Made by a program: the position numbers and the translations under genes
Part shown: one piece after another, positions 1-6,107 of the stretch
How positions within the stretch are numbered: position 1 is the stretch's first letter
Layout of the letters: every line of letters begins with the position of its first letter
The notes under the pieces: model-generated
What the model saw: the letters and a program-made list of their open reading frames with translations, nothing else
The model's database searches: none
What the model was told of the DNA's origin: nothing
Assembly: GCA_965656195.1 (NCBI GenBank)
Contig: CBFHJL010000050.1
Span: 1-21,993, forward strand
Direction: 5' to 3'
Length of the DNA stretch: 21,993 nucleotides
Source: Brumimicrobium sp965656195
Lineage (GTDB): Bacteria > Bacteroidota > Bacteroidia > Flavobacteriales_D > Crocinitomicaceae

Positions 1-752
1 TTCGTTGTTTCAAGTGATTCATTAATACTCATAGGCGGTAGTATCGTCGGTAGACGCTTTGCGAGCATTGATTTACCTGCACCAGGTGGGCCAATCAACA
101 CTACATTGTGACCACCAGATGCCGCAATTTCAAAAGCTCGTTTTATATTTTTTTGTCCTTTAACATCCTTGAAGTCAATTCCAATATCATTGAGTTTCCC
201 GAAAAACTCTTTTTTGATATCGATTACTGTAGGTTCTATTTTTGATTTTCCATTGAGGAAATCTACTACTTGTGTAATCGAAGACGCGCCAAGGATGTCA
301 ACTCCTTCAACTATTGCTGCTTCTCTAGCATTTTCTTCAGGAAGAATGATTCCTTTGTATCCTTCTTCTTTGGCTTTGAGTGCAATGGGTAATATTCCTT
401 TTAATGGGTTAAGTCCGCCATCTAGAGAAAGCTCGCCGAGAATTAAATAATCTCCCAAAAGACTAGTTTTTATCTGTTCGCTCGCAGCCATAATTCCGAT
501 CGCTATTGGCAGGTCAAATGTAGACCCCTCTTTGCGAATATCGGCAGGAGCCATGTTGATAGTGATCTCTTTCAAGGGGTATTTGTACCCATTGTTTGTT
601 AATGCAGCTTTTATTCTTTGCTGACTTTCTTTTACAGCACTATCAGGTAATCCGACTAAGATGAAATTAACTCCCTTGTCAATGTTTACTTCAATAGTGA
701 TAGGTGTAGCGTCAATGCCAAATACGGCAGCGCCATTAGTTTTTACTAACAT
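1..752 (-). CDS. comM: ComM/YifB-family AAA+ ATPase (Mg chelatase-like), N-terminal part
   Basis: Partial gene: it starts with ATG at 752 on the minus strand and runs off the left edge, leaving about 250 codons. Residues ~1-190 match the YifB/ComM N-terminal domain, opening MLVKTNGAAVFGIDATPITI and continuing through VNFILVGLPDSAVKES and INMAPADIRKEGSTFDLP. A Walker A motif, GPPGAGKS, lies at residues 221-228, where the AAA+ module begins. Walker B, the arginine finger and the C-terminal Mg-chelatase domain would be outside the window. In Vibrio cholerae, ComM is a hexameric branch-migration helicase that helps integrate DNA during natural transformation. In Bacteroidota the family is widespread and its role is not settled. 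The gene is divergent from the one at 882, and I see no TAnnTTTG element in the 129-base gap. The family call is secure; a role in competence here is not shown. Confidence 0.93.
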   Translation of the reverse strand, partial: MLVKTNGAAVFGIDATPITIEVNIDKGVNFILVGLPDSAVKESQQRIKAALTNNGYKYPLKEITINMAPADIRKEGSTFDLPIAIGIMAASEQIKTSLLGDYLILGELSLDGGLNPLKGILPIALKAKEEGYKGIILPEENAREAAIVEGVDILGASSITQVVDFLNGKSKIEPTVIDIKKEFFGKLNDIGIDFKDVKGQKNIKRAFEIAASGGHNVVLIGPPGAGKSMLAKRLPTILPPMSINESLETT

Positions 753-881
753 ATCGATTTAGGTTTTTAGGTTATCTATAATAAGTTAGTGAAAAATATG
801 AATTGAAATACAGAAAGATTAGTTTTTTTGATTTTCCATATACGTTGTGAAACAAGTTCATAAATCGAGTGTTTTAAATCT

Positions 882-1307
882 ATGCGTATTGTTTTAAAAT
901 CATCGGTTGACTGTCATTTTGATATAGTTGAGGCAAATTTTAATGAGGAATTATTCAGGTATCTTTTGCCGCCTGGATCGAAACTCATTGAATACGGCGG
1001 CTCGAAAACAGGAGATATTGTTCATCTAAAACTACCTTTAGCAGGAACCTGGAAGAGTAAGATCACAGACCATGGAAGTAGTGACAAGCGCATTTATTTC
1101 GTAGATGAAGGCGTAAAACTACCTTTTCCACTCAAAAGTTGGAGACATAAACATATTATGCATGAAAAGGGGGGGGCAACAATTATTGAAGATAATATGG
1201 AATTCAGTACAGGTTTCGTTATTGCCGATTTATTCGTCTATCCTTTTCTATACTTAGCTTTTGCGCCACGTATAAAACAATATAAAAAATACTTTTCCAA
1301 GTTTTAG
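882..1307 (+). CDS. SRPBCC-like (START/Bet v1 fold) ligand-binding protein, uncharacterised
   Basis: A 141-residue protein without signal peptide or clear membrane helix. The stretch PFPLKSWRHKHIMHEKGG (residues ~81-98), then ATIIEDNMEFSTG, resembles the late strands of small SRPBCC proteins, where an aromatic/His-rich strand precedes a D-x-(V/M)-E-(F/Y) strand. The C-terminus (VIADLFVYPFLYLAFAPR, 113-130) would be the long helix that closes the hydrophobic pocket, ending in a lysine-rich tail. The ligand is unknown. The ATG start is at 882 and no Shine-Dalgarno site is visible. A run of eight G residues at 1169-1176 lies in codons 96-99 (Lys-Gly-Gly-Ala); a one-base slip there would truncate the protein. 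The gene is convergent with gmhA, 22 bases away. The fold assignment rests on pattern similarity only. Confidence 0.6.
   Translation: MRIVLKSSVDCHFDIVEANFNEELFRYLLPPGSKLIEYGGSKTGDIVHLKLPLAGTWKSKITDHGSSDKRIYFVDEGVKLPFPLKSWRHKHIMHEKGGATIIEDNMEFSTGFVIADLFVYPFLYLAFAPRIKQYKKYFSKF
1169..1176 (+). repeat. Homopolymer tract of eight G in a coding region
   Basis: Eight consecutive G residues in an AT-rich gene, spanning AAG GGG GGG GCA. Glycine could have been encoded without the run. Such tracts are slippage-prone, so a contingency switch is possible, but the open frame is intact here. Confidence 0.9.
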
Positions 1308-1314
1308 GGATTCA

Positions 1315-1329
1315 TATCTTTCAAAGATA
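1315..1329. repeat. Short perfect palindrome between convergent genes
   Basis: TATCTTT-C-AAAGATA lies exactly between the stop codon at 1307 and the gmhA stop codon at 1330-1332. Folded with a five-base loop it gives only a 5-bp AT-rich stem, and no T tract follows on either strand. It may be a weak bidirectional terminator or chance. Confidence 0.3.
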
Positions 1330-1893
1330 CTAGACGTTTCTCTCTATGTAGTCAATAAGTGAATGGATTACTTTTATATGAATCTCTTGAGCGCGATCTG
1401 CATAGTTCGATTCGGGAGCTCTTACTTCAATATCACAAAGATTAGCCATTTCGCCTCCTGTCTTACCCGTCAAGCCAATAACTTTCATGCCTTTCTCTTT
1501 CGCCGCTTTTATTGCGTTAATAACATTTTTAGAATTACCACTTGTAGAAATGGCTAAAAGAACATCTCCATTTCTTCCCACTCCTTCAATGTATCTAGAG
1601 AAAACATAGTCATAACCATAATCGTTTGCTACACAAGATAAATGAGAAGAATCTGCGATCGCAATTGCGCCAATAGCCTTTCTGTTATCACGAAATCTCC
1701 CTGTTAATTCTTCAGCAAAATGCATTGCGTCACATAGTGAGCCTCCATTCCCGCAGCTTAGAATTTTTCCTTCACTAGAAAGGCTCTCTACCATTATTTT
1801 ACCGGCATCTTCTATTGTTTGATGATTTTCCGGGGTGTTAAATTTTTGTAAAACTGATAGAGCTTCTGAAAAATGGTCTGCTATTTGATTCAT
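1330..1893 (-). CDS. gmhA: Phosphoheptose isomerase (sedoheptulose-7-phosphate isomerase)
   Basis: A 187-residue SIS-domain enzyme converting sedoheptulose 7-phosphate to D-glycero-D-manno-heptose 7-phosphate, the first step of ADP-heptose synthesis for LPS. It matches E. coli GmhA (192 aa) almost end to end. The phosphate-binding loop is CGNGGS (47-52). Then come CDAMHFAEELTGR with His58 and Glu62, SSHLSCVANDYGYDYVFSRY, TSGNS (117-121) and DRAQEIHIKVIH with Gln169 and His177; these four residues correspond to the E. coli metal and catalytic site. The frame is open back to an ATG at 1956, but the start is put at 1893 (MNQIADHF) because a TAAATTTG promoter element lies at 1912-1919, downstream of 1956, and because this start matches the family length. 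No other heptose genes are nearby. Confidence 0.95.
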   Translation of the reverse strand: MNQIADHFSEALSVLQKFNTPENHQTIEDAGKIMVESLSSEGKILSCGNGGSLCDAMHFAEELTGRFRDNRKAIGAIAIADSSHLSCVANDYGYDYVFSRYIEGVGRNGDVLLAISTSGNSKNVINAIKAAKEKGMKVIGLTGKTGGEMANLCDIEVRAPESNYADRAQEIHIKVIHSLIDYIERNV

Positions 1894-1911
1894 GCTGTTT
1901 GAATTGTTGCC

Positions 1912-1919
1912 CAAATTTA
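1912..1919 (-). promoter_or_regulatory. Bacteroidota -7 promoter element of gmhA
   Basis: TAAATTTG on the minus strand is an exact match to TAnnTTTG, with 18 bases between it and the ATG at 1893. It implies a leader of roughly 13 bases. No TTG at the usual -33 spacing is evident. Confidence 0.55.
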
Positions 1920-1962
1920 AAAATAAAAAAAGAGAATTAATCTCGAATTTGAACAAGTTTAC

Positions 1963-1970
1963 TATATTTG
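1963..1970 (+). promoter_or_regulatory. Bacteroidota -7 promoter element of the gene at 2005
   Basis: TATATTTG, an exact TAnnTTTG match, lies 34 bases before the ATG at 2005. Transcription would begin near 1975, immediately before the small hairpin at 1976-1989. A convincing -33 TTG is not seen. Confidence 0.55.
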
Positions 1971-1975
1971 AAAAT

Positions 1976-1989
1976 TAGAGTTCGCTCTA
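1976..1989 (+). promoter_or_regulatory. Small TTCG-loop hairpin at the predicted 5' end of an mRNA
   Basis: TAGAG-TTCG-CTCTA is a perfect 5-bp stem with a four-base TTCG loop. The closing pair is G-C, not the C-G of the extra-stable UUCG tetraloop. It would sit almost at the first nucleotide of the transcript from the -7 element at 1963-1970, where it could protect the 5' end. Confidence 0.35.
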
Positions 1990-2004
1990 CAAACACATGA
2001 AAAA

Positions 2005-2442
2005 ATGAGAAAATTTCTATTACTAAGCGCTACTTCTTTCCTTATGGTCTTAGGGTCATACACAATTGCACAAGATAGTGATAATTGCTACAAGAGGTTA
2101 GAGAGTGCATTTGAAAAACGAGGAGCATACACAGTTTCTGATAACATTCACAGAAATGTTATCATTTCTTTCTTTGAAGGCGATGAAGTGTATTGTATTC
2201 AAGCCAAAGTTCGTGTTGAAGATGGATACATTACTTCAATATTTTATTATTACGAAGATGGAACTTCAGAATTGTATGATAAAAAGTTTACGAATACGAA
2301 GAATGAACCACCTCGCATTGAGAACGGTATTTCTGAAATGATCGTGAATGCTGAGGGAGAAAGATTCAAGGTTGTATTTATTGAAAAACTTAAGCCAAAG
2401 CAAAAGAAATTGAAAAGAGTTTCTATTCCCGACGATTTATAA
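2005..2442 (+). CDS. Secreted protein of unknown function
   Basis: A 145-residue protein I do not recognise. It opens with a clear signal peptide (MRKFLLLSATSFLMVLGSYTIAQ), probably cut near residue 22-23, so the mature protein should be periplasmic or external. The mature part has two cysteines (in DNCYKRLE and VYCIQAKV) that could form a disulphide. Alternating hydrophobic and charged stretches such as NVIISFFEGDEVYCIQAKVRVE and YITSIFYYYEDGT suggest a small beta-rich domain. The C-terminus is strongly basic (KPKQKKLKRV). The ATG start fits the signal peptide. A three-codon upstream ORF (ATG AAA AAA TGA, 1997-2008) overlaps this start as ATGA. The gene is a single transcription unit closed by the terminator at 2468-2491. 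Confidence 0.7.
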   Translation: MRKFLLLSATSFLMVLGSYTIAQDSDNCYKRLESAFEKRGAYTVSDNIHRNVIISFFEGDEVYCIQAKVRVEDGYITSIFYYYEDGTSELYDKKFTNTKNEPPRIENGISEMIVNAEGERFKVVFIEKLKPKQKKLKRVSIPDDL

Positions 2443-2467
2443 AAAGGAATAAACTTTGAGACTATAG

Positions 2468-2491
2468 AAGACGGTGAGAGCCGTCTTTTTT
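2468..2491 (+). terminator. Rho-independent terminator after the gene at 2005
   Basis: The stem AAGACGG / CCGTCTT (2468-2474 and 2481-2487) with loop TGAGAG is followed by further T residues to 2491. It sits directly before the convergent rsmG stop codon at 2493-2495. The opposite strand lacks a good T tract, so it acts mainly on the plus strand. Confidence 0.85.
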
Positions 2492-2492
2492 G

Positions 2493-3116
2493 TTAATATA
2501 CCTGAACGTAAACTACTTTCTTTGTCTCAAAGAATGGAGTTCGAAAGTAATCGGTAAGATCAAAGGAATCATTAAAAGTCTGGATTGGTTTCATCTCTTC
2601 CTTAAGATCTCCACCCTTTAAATATAAGATTCCATTTGGAAGGCCGTTTTGTTGTTTTTTCTTGATTCTGCCGCGAACCCAGTCATAAAAGCGATCCATT
2701 CTCGTTACGGCTCTGCTGACAATAAAGTCATATTGCTTTTTTAATTCCTCAGCTCTGATATGTTCTGCATAAACATTTTTTAGACCGAGTTGCTCAATTA
2801 CATCATTTACTACCTTGATTTTTTTATTTCTAGCATCGATCAAGTGGAATATTGCTTCTGGGAACAATATGGCTAGAGGAATACCGGGGAACCCTCCTCC
2901 AGTCCCAACATCAAGAATCTCAGTTCCTGGCTTGAAATTAATGACTTTTGCAATACCTAAAGAATGTAAAACATGGTGTTCGTAGAAATTCTCCATGTCC
3001 TTTCTACTAATTACGTTGATCTGTTCATTCCAGTGCTCGTAGAGTTCTTTTAATTTCTCAAACTGTTCAATTTGCAGTGCGGTAAGGTTAGGAAAGTGTT
3101 CTTTTATTTGCTCCAT
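2493..3116 (-). CDS. rsmG: 16S rRNA (guanine-527-N7)-methyltransferase RsmG (GidB)
   Basis: A 207-residue SAM-dependent methyltransferase that methylates N7 of G527 in 16S rRNA; in other bacteria its loss gives low-level streptomycin resistance. The N-terminal part has LYEHWNEQINVISRKD (25-40) and the HHVLHSL motif. The Rossmann-fold SAM loop is ILDVGTGGGFPGIPLAI (67-83), followed by HLIDARNKKI (91-100), the usual acidic strand end and Lys-rich turn. YDFIVSRAV (129-137) is the conserved strand near the target base, and LYLKGG follows. Length is typical. The -7-like element TACTTTTG ends only four bases before the ATG, so the gene may have its own promoter and a leaderless message. It lies downstream of the sigma factor gene, 38 bases away. 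Confidence 0.96.
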   Translation of the reverse strand: MEQIKEHFPNLTALQIEQFEKLKELYEHWNEQINVISRKDMENFYEHHVLHSLGIAKVINFKPGTEILDVGTGGGFPGIPLAILFPEAIFHLIDARNKKIKVVNDVIEQLGLKNVYAEHIRAEELKKQYDFIVSRAVTRMDRFYDWVRGRIKKKQQNGLPNGILYLKGGDLKEEMKPIQTFNDSFDLTDYFRTPFFETKKVVYVQVY

Positions 3117-3120
3117 AGTA

Positions 3121-3128
3121 CAAAAGTA
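3121..3128 (-). promoter_or_regulatory. Bacteroidota -7 element almost touching the rsmG start
   Basis: TACTTTTG on the minus strand is an exact TAnnTTTG match. Only four bases separate its G (3121) from the A of the rsmG ATG (3116). With initiation about five bases after the element, the mRNA would start at the ATG. No -33 TTG is seen at the expected distance. Confidence 0.5.
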
Positions 3129-3154
3129 ACAAGGAAATGTGAAAAGGCTAGGAC

Positions 3155-3760
3155 TTAAATAGTATCCTTTTTGTTTTTCATTATGTTAGCTAAGAATTCT
3201 CGAGCTCTAAATAATTGAGCTTTAACAGTTCCTAATGGAAGATCCATTTCGTCTGAAATTTCTTCATAGGTAAGCTCTTCAAAGTACCTTTTCTTGATCA
3301 AATCCCGATATCGCGGCTTGAGTTGTTCAACTACTTTCCGCATTGTTTTAACCTTCTGCTCCTTGATAAATGTTTCTTCAGGATCCATTGTGCCCGATTC
3401 GACATCTATTTTAACACTTTCACCATCCGCATTTGAATAGGCATGATCCATGGATGTTAAGTGAACACGCTTTTTGCGAATAAAATCAATACAATTGTTC
3501 GAGGCTATCTTAAAGAGCCACGTGCTGAAGGCATAATTTGGAGAGTATTGTTTTATTCGGTTAAAAGCTTTTCCGAATGCTTCGATAGTTAAATCTTCGG
3601 CATCATCGGTGTTTTTAACCATTTTAAGTAGCATATAATAAACAGGTTCTCTGTATTGATCCATGAGTTGTGCATATGCAGCCTCATCTCCTTTTTTTGC
3701 GCGTTCTACAACAACGAGATCCTTTTTTCCTTTTTCAGAAAGGTTTTTTCCTACTTCCAT
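3155..3760 (-). CDS. ECF-type RNA polymerase sigma-70 factor
   Basis: A 201-residue extracytoplasmic-function sigma factor. Region 2 spans about residues 29-98, with YREPVYYMLLKMVKNTDDAEDLTIEAF followed by the -10-recognition segment FSTWLFKIASNNCIDFIRKKR. A ~35-residue acidic linker follows. Region 4 spans about 135-195, with the helix-turn-helix ELTYEEISDEMDLPLGTVKAQLFRAREFL. The motif order and spacing are those of RpoE-like factors. The start overlaps the end of the glycosyltransferase gene by 10 bases, suggesting translational coupling. No anti-sigma factor gene is adjacent, which is usual for many core Bacteroidota ECF factors but leaves its signal unknown. A slightly later start cannot be excluded because the first ~18 residues are not conserved. 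Confidence 0.92.
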   Translation of the reverse strand: MEVGKNLSEKGKKDLVVVERAKKGDEAAYAQLMDQYREPVYYMLLKMVKNTDDAEDLTIEAFGKAFNRIKQYSPNYAFSTWLFKIASNNCIDFIRKKRVHLTSMDHAYSNADGESVKIDVESGTMDPEETFIKEQKVKTMRKVVEQLKPRYRDLIKKRYFEELTYEEISDEMDLPLGTVKAQLFRAREFLANIMKNKKDTI

Positions 3761-4881
3761 TTCGATTGTATTGACTTCTCAGTTGTATAGTACAGAATAG
3801 GAATTACAATGGCGTGAAGGAGTTCCCAAAAAAGAATTCCTAAAATGAATTTCTTTTCATGTAATCGTTTAAATATTACACCGAAAGTAATCCATTTCAA
3901 AATAAGTATAGAGCTCATAATACCAATCGAAAGCCAATTCAGACTAAAGTTCGATAACAAAATAATAAAAGAAACGTATAGTAAAATCAAGGACAATGGA
4001 TAGATTCCTAACAATAGTTTTTTGATAAGTGTGTAACGGCTTGTTGTAGTATAGTGTCTAGATTTTTGTTTAATCCATTCTTGCCAAGTCTGTTTGGGTT
4101 CAGAGTAACAAAATGATTCTTGGCTAATGCATATTTGGTAATTACGCTTTCCGGCTGCTTCCTGAACAAACAAATCATCATCACCAGACTGAAGCGCATA
4201 ATGTGACTTGAAACCATTTACGGAATCGAAAAGTGACTTTGTATAGGCCAGGTTTCTCCCAACGCCCATATAAGGTATGCCTGCTTTGGCAAAGCTCAAG
4301 TAATTCATTCCAATGATTGTCGTGTCCAATCGAATAAACCAATTTGTGAATCCTTTTTCTTTCAAGTAAGGTGCAAAACCTAGTATCAATTGTTTCTTGT
4401 GAGAAAAGTTTCCTGCCATGCTTCTGATCCAGTTTTTTGAAGTTGGTTTACAGTCTGCATCTGTAAAAAGAAGGTGTTCATACTTTGCTCCTTTGATTGC
4501 AACAGTAAGCGGGAGTTTTTTGCCATGGGCTAAGTGCTTGTTGCGCTCGAGTTCGATTACTTTAAGGTGACTATGTTCTCTTTGTAGGGCTTTTAGAATG
4601 TGTGAAGAATCGTCAACCGATTGATGGTTCACTACAATGACTTCATATTCTGGGTAATCTTGAGTAAGAATAGAAGGAAGTAACTCAAATAAATTGTCTT
4701 CTTCGTTACGAGCAGCTATGATTACAGAAACATTTGGAGTGTAACCTTTGGCAACTTCTTTATGAAACGCTAATCGCAGATAGAAAATAATCAGCCAGAA
4801 AAACTGAATGAACCCTAGTATCCAGAATGCTAGAGTTGCGTAATATTCGAAAGGATCCTCTAGTTGAGGTAATACTTCCAT
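3751..4881 (-). CDS. Membrane-anchored family 2 glycosyltransferase
   Basis: A 376-residue inner-membrane glycosyltransferase. A membrane helix (~16-38) is followed by a GT-A domain: VSVIIAARNEEDNLFELLPS (51-70), LLFTDADC with the metal-binding DAD at 141-143, and SGDDDLF (232-238) with the likely catalytic Asp. WIKQKSRH (269-276) stands where processive enzymes have QxxRW. Three more helices follow (~289-310, 315-337, 345-366). The second nucleotide-binding segment reads VIVVNHQSVDD (81-91) instead of the common VVDDxSxD. The acceptor and product are unknown; LPS, polysaccharide or glycolipid synthesis are all possible. It is the first gene of the minus-strand unit leading into the sigma factor, and its start lies opposite the tgt promoter. 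Confidence 0.88.
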   Translation of the reverse strand: MEVLPQLEDPFEYYATLAFWILGFIQFFWLIIFYLRLAFHKEVAKGYTPNVSVIIAARNEEDNLFELLPSILTQDYPEYEVIVVNHQSVDDSSHILKALQREHSHLKVIELERNKHLAHGKKLPLTVAIKGAKYEHLLFTDADCKPTSKNWIRSMAGNFSHKKQLILGFAPYLKEKGFTNWFIRLDTTIIGMNYLSFAKAGIPYMGVGRNLAYTKSLFDSVNGFKSHYALQSGDDDLFVQEAAGKRNYQICISQESFCYSEPKQTWQEWIKQKSRHYTTTSRYTLIKKLLLGIYPLSLILLYVSFIILLSNFSLNWLSIGIMSSILILKWITFGVIFKRLHEKKFILGILFWELLHAIVIPILYYTTEKSIQSKWK

Positions 4882-4897
4882 AAGTATAACTTTTATA

Positions 4898-4925
4898 CAA
4901 ATATGGTACTCTTCTTCAAATACAA
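4898..4925 (-). promoter_or_regulatory. Possible promoter of the glycosyltransferase-sigma unit
   Basis: On the minus strand, TTG (4925-4923) is followed after 17 bases by CATATTTG (4905-4898), one mismatch from TAnnTTTG. It lies 16 bases before the ATG at 4881, in the divergent gap shared with tgt. Confidence 0.4.
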
Positions 4926-4926
4926 T

Positions 4927-4934
4927 TATCTTTG
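4927..4934 (+). promoter_or_regulatory. Bacteroidota -7 promoter element of tgt
   Basis: TATCTTTG is an exact TAnnTTTG match. It overlaps the TTG at 4932 that could open the tgt frame, so that codon would not be transcribed. This supports the ATG at 4959, 24 bases downstream. Confidence 0.6.
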
Positions 4935-4958
4935 TATACTTTATTTTTCAACATATTT

Positions 4959-6089
4959 ATGCACTTTGAACTTTTACATCAAGATTCTGACTCGATGGCG
5001 CGAGCTGGAAAACTATTTACAGATCATGGAGAAATAGAAACTCCGATTTTCATGCCTGTCGGAACAGTGGGTTCTGTTAAAGGTGTTCATCAAATGGAAA
5101 TTGAGAATGAAATCAACGCTCAAATCATTCTAGGAAATACATATCATCTCTTTTTACGCCCAGGTCTTGAGGTGTTAGAAGGTGCAGGAGGACTTCATAA
5201 ATTCATTAATTATAAGCGTCCTATTTTAACAGATAGTGGAGGGTATCAAGTTTATTCACTTGCTAATAGTCGCAAGATAACGGAGGAAGGAGTAAGGTTT
5301 CAGTCACATGTAGATGGTTCGTATCACTTCTTTTCACCGGAGAGAGCGATAGATATTCAACGCTCTATTGGTGCGGATATTATTATGGCTTTTGACGAAT
5401 GTACTCCTTATCCTTGTGATTATCAATATGCGAAAAGGTCAATGCACATGACGCATCGATGGTTGAAAAGGTGTCAGCAACAAATGGAGTCTACAGAGCC
5501 TAAATATGGATATGAGCAAGCTCTGTTTCCAATAGTTCAAGGTAGTGTTTACAAAGATTTAAGGAAGGAGTCAGCCAAATTCATAGCCGATACTGATGCA
5601 GTAGGTAATGCAATTGGTGGACTATCTGTCGGTGAGCCAGCCCCTGAACTATATGATATGACTGGTGTGGTTTGTGAGGAATTACCAAAGGAAAAACCTA
5701 GATATTTAATGGGTGTGGGCACTCCAATTAATCTATTGGAATGTATTGCTTTAGGTGTTGATATGTTTGATTGTGTAATGCCTTCCAGGAATGCCCGTCA
5801 TGGAATGATCTTTACAAGTGAAGGAATAATTAATATCAAGAATAAAAAATGGGAGAAGGATTTTACACCGCTAGATCCAAATGGAACTTCTTCCGTAGAT
5901 CATTATTATTCTAAGGCATATTTGCGTCATTTGGTGAGAACAAAAGAGAATCTAGCCATTCAAATTGCAACAATACATAATTTAGCCTTTTATCTTTCGT
6001 TAATGAAGGAGGCTCGAACGCGCATTATCGATGGCACCTTCAAAACTTGGAAGGAAAGTGCTGTTAAAAAGATGGGGCAGCGACTATAA
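4959..6089 (+). CDS. tgt: tRNA-guanine transglycosylase (queuine/preQ1 tRNA-ribosyltransferase)
   Basis: A 376-residue enzyme that exchanges guanine-34 for preQ1 in tRNAs with GUN anticodons during queuosine synthesis. MHFELLHQDSDSMARAGKL and ETPIFMPVGTVGSVKG (27-42) open the TIM barrel. TDSGGYQV (91-98) carries the general base Asp92, GGLSVGE (220-226) helps bind the base, and FDCVMPSRNARHG (270-282) carries the nucleophile Asp271. The C-terminal structural zinc site is odd. Where E. coli Tgt has three Cys ligands (302, 304, 307), this protein has Gly309, Ser311 and Asp314 in PLDPNGTSSVDHYYSKAYL; only the His (TIHNL, His340) remains. From memory, other Bacteroidota Tgt sequences share this loss. 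The start at 4959 is chosen over an upstream TTG at 4932 because of the promoter position. It is followed after 18 bases by the LptF/G gene. Confidence 0.96.
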   Translation: MHFELLHQDSDSMARAGKLFTDHGEIETPIFMPVGTVGSVKGVHQMEIENEINAQIILGNTYHLFLRPGLEVLEGAGGLHKFINYKRPILTDSGGYQVYSLANSRKITEEGVRFQSHVDGSYHFFSPERAIDIQRSIGADIIMAFDECTPYPCDYQYAKRSMHMTHRWLKRCQQQMESTEPKYGYEQALFPIVQGSVYKDLRKESAKFIADTDAVGNAIGGLSVGEPAPELYDMTGVVCEELPKEKPRYLMGVGTPINLLECIALGVDMFDCVMPSRNARHGMIFTSEGIINIKNKKWEKDFTPLDPNGTSSVDHYYSKAYLRHLVRTKENLAIQIATIHNLAFYLSLMKEARTRIIDGTFKTWKESAVKKMGQRL

Positions 6090-6107
6090 ATTATCATCAT
6101 TAAGGAG

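Noticed and set aside
169..450. Plus-strand ORF opposite the comM gene
   Set aside because: The minus strand encodes a clear ComM/YifB protein with a Walker A motif here; the plus-strand translation has no recognisable domain and is a shadow.
1894..1956. Upstream ATG for gmhA at 1956
   Set aside because: A -7 element at 1912-1919 lies downstream of it, and the extra 21 residues have no counterpart in E. coli GmhA.
4932..4958. TTG start for tgt nine codons upstream
   Set aside because: The codon lies inside the -7 promoter element TATCTTTG, and the ATG at 4959 gives the standard family N-terminus.
6101..6107. AAGGAG as a Shine-Dalgarno site for the LptF/G gene
   Set aside because: It abuts the ATG with no spacing, which does not allow normal anti-Shine-Dalgarno pairing; it is noted only as a purine-rich stretch.
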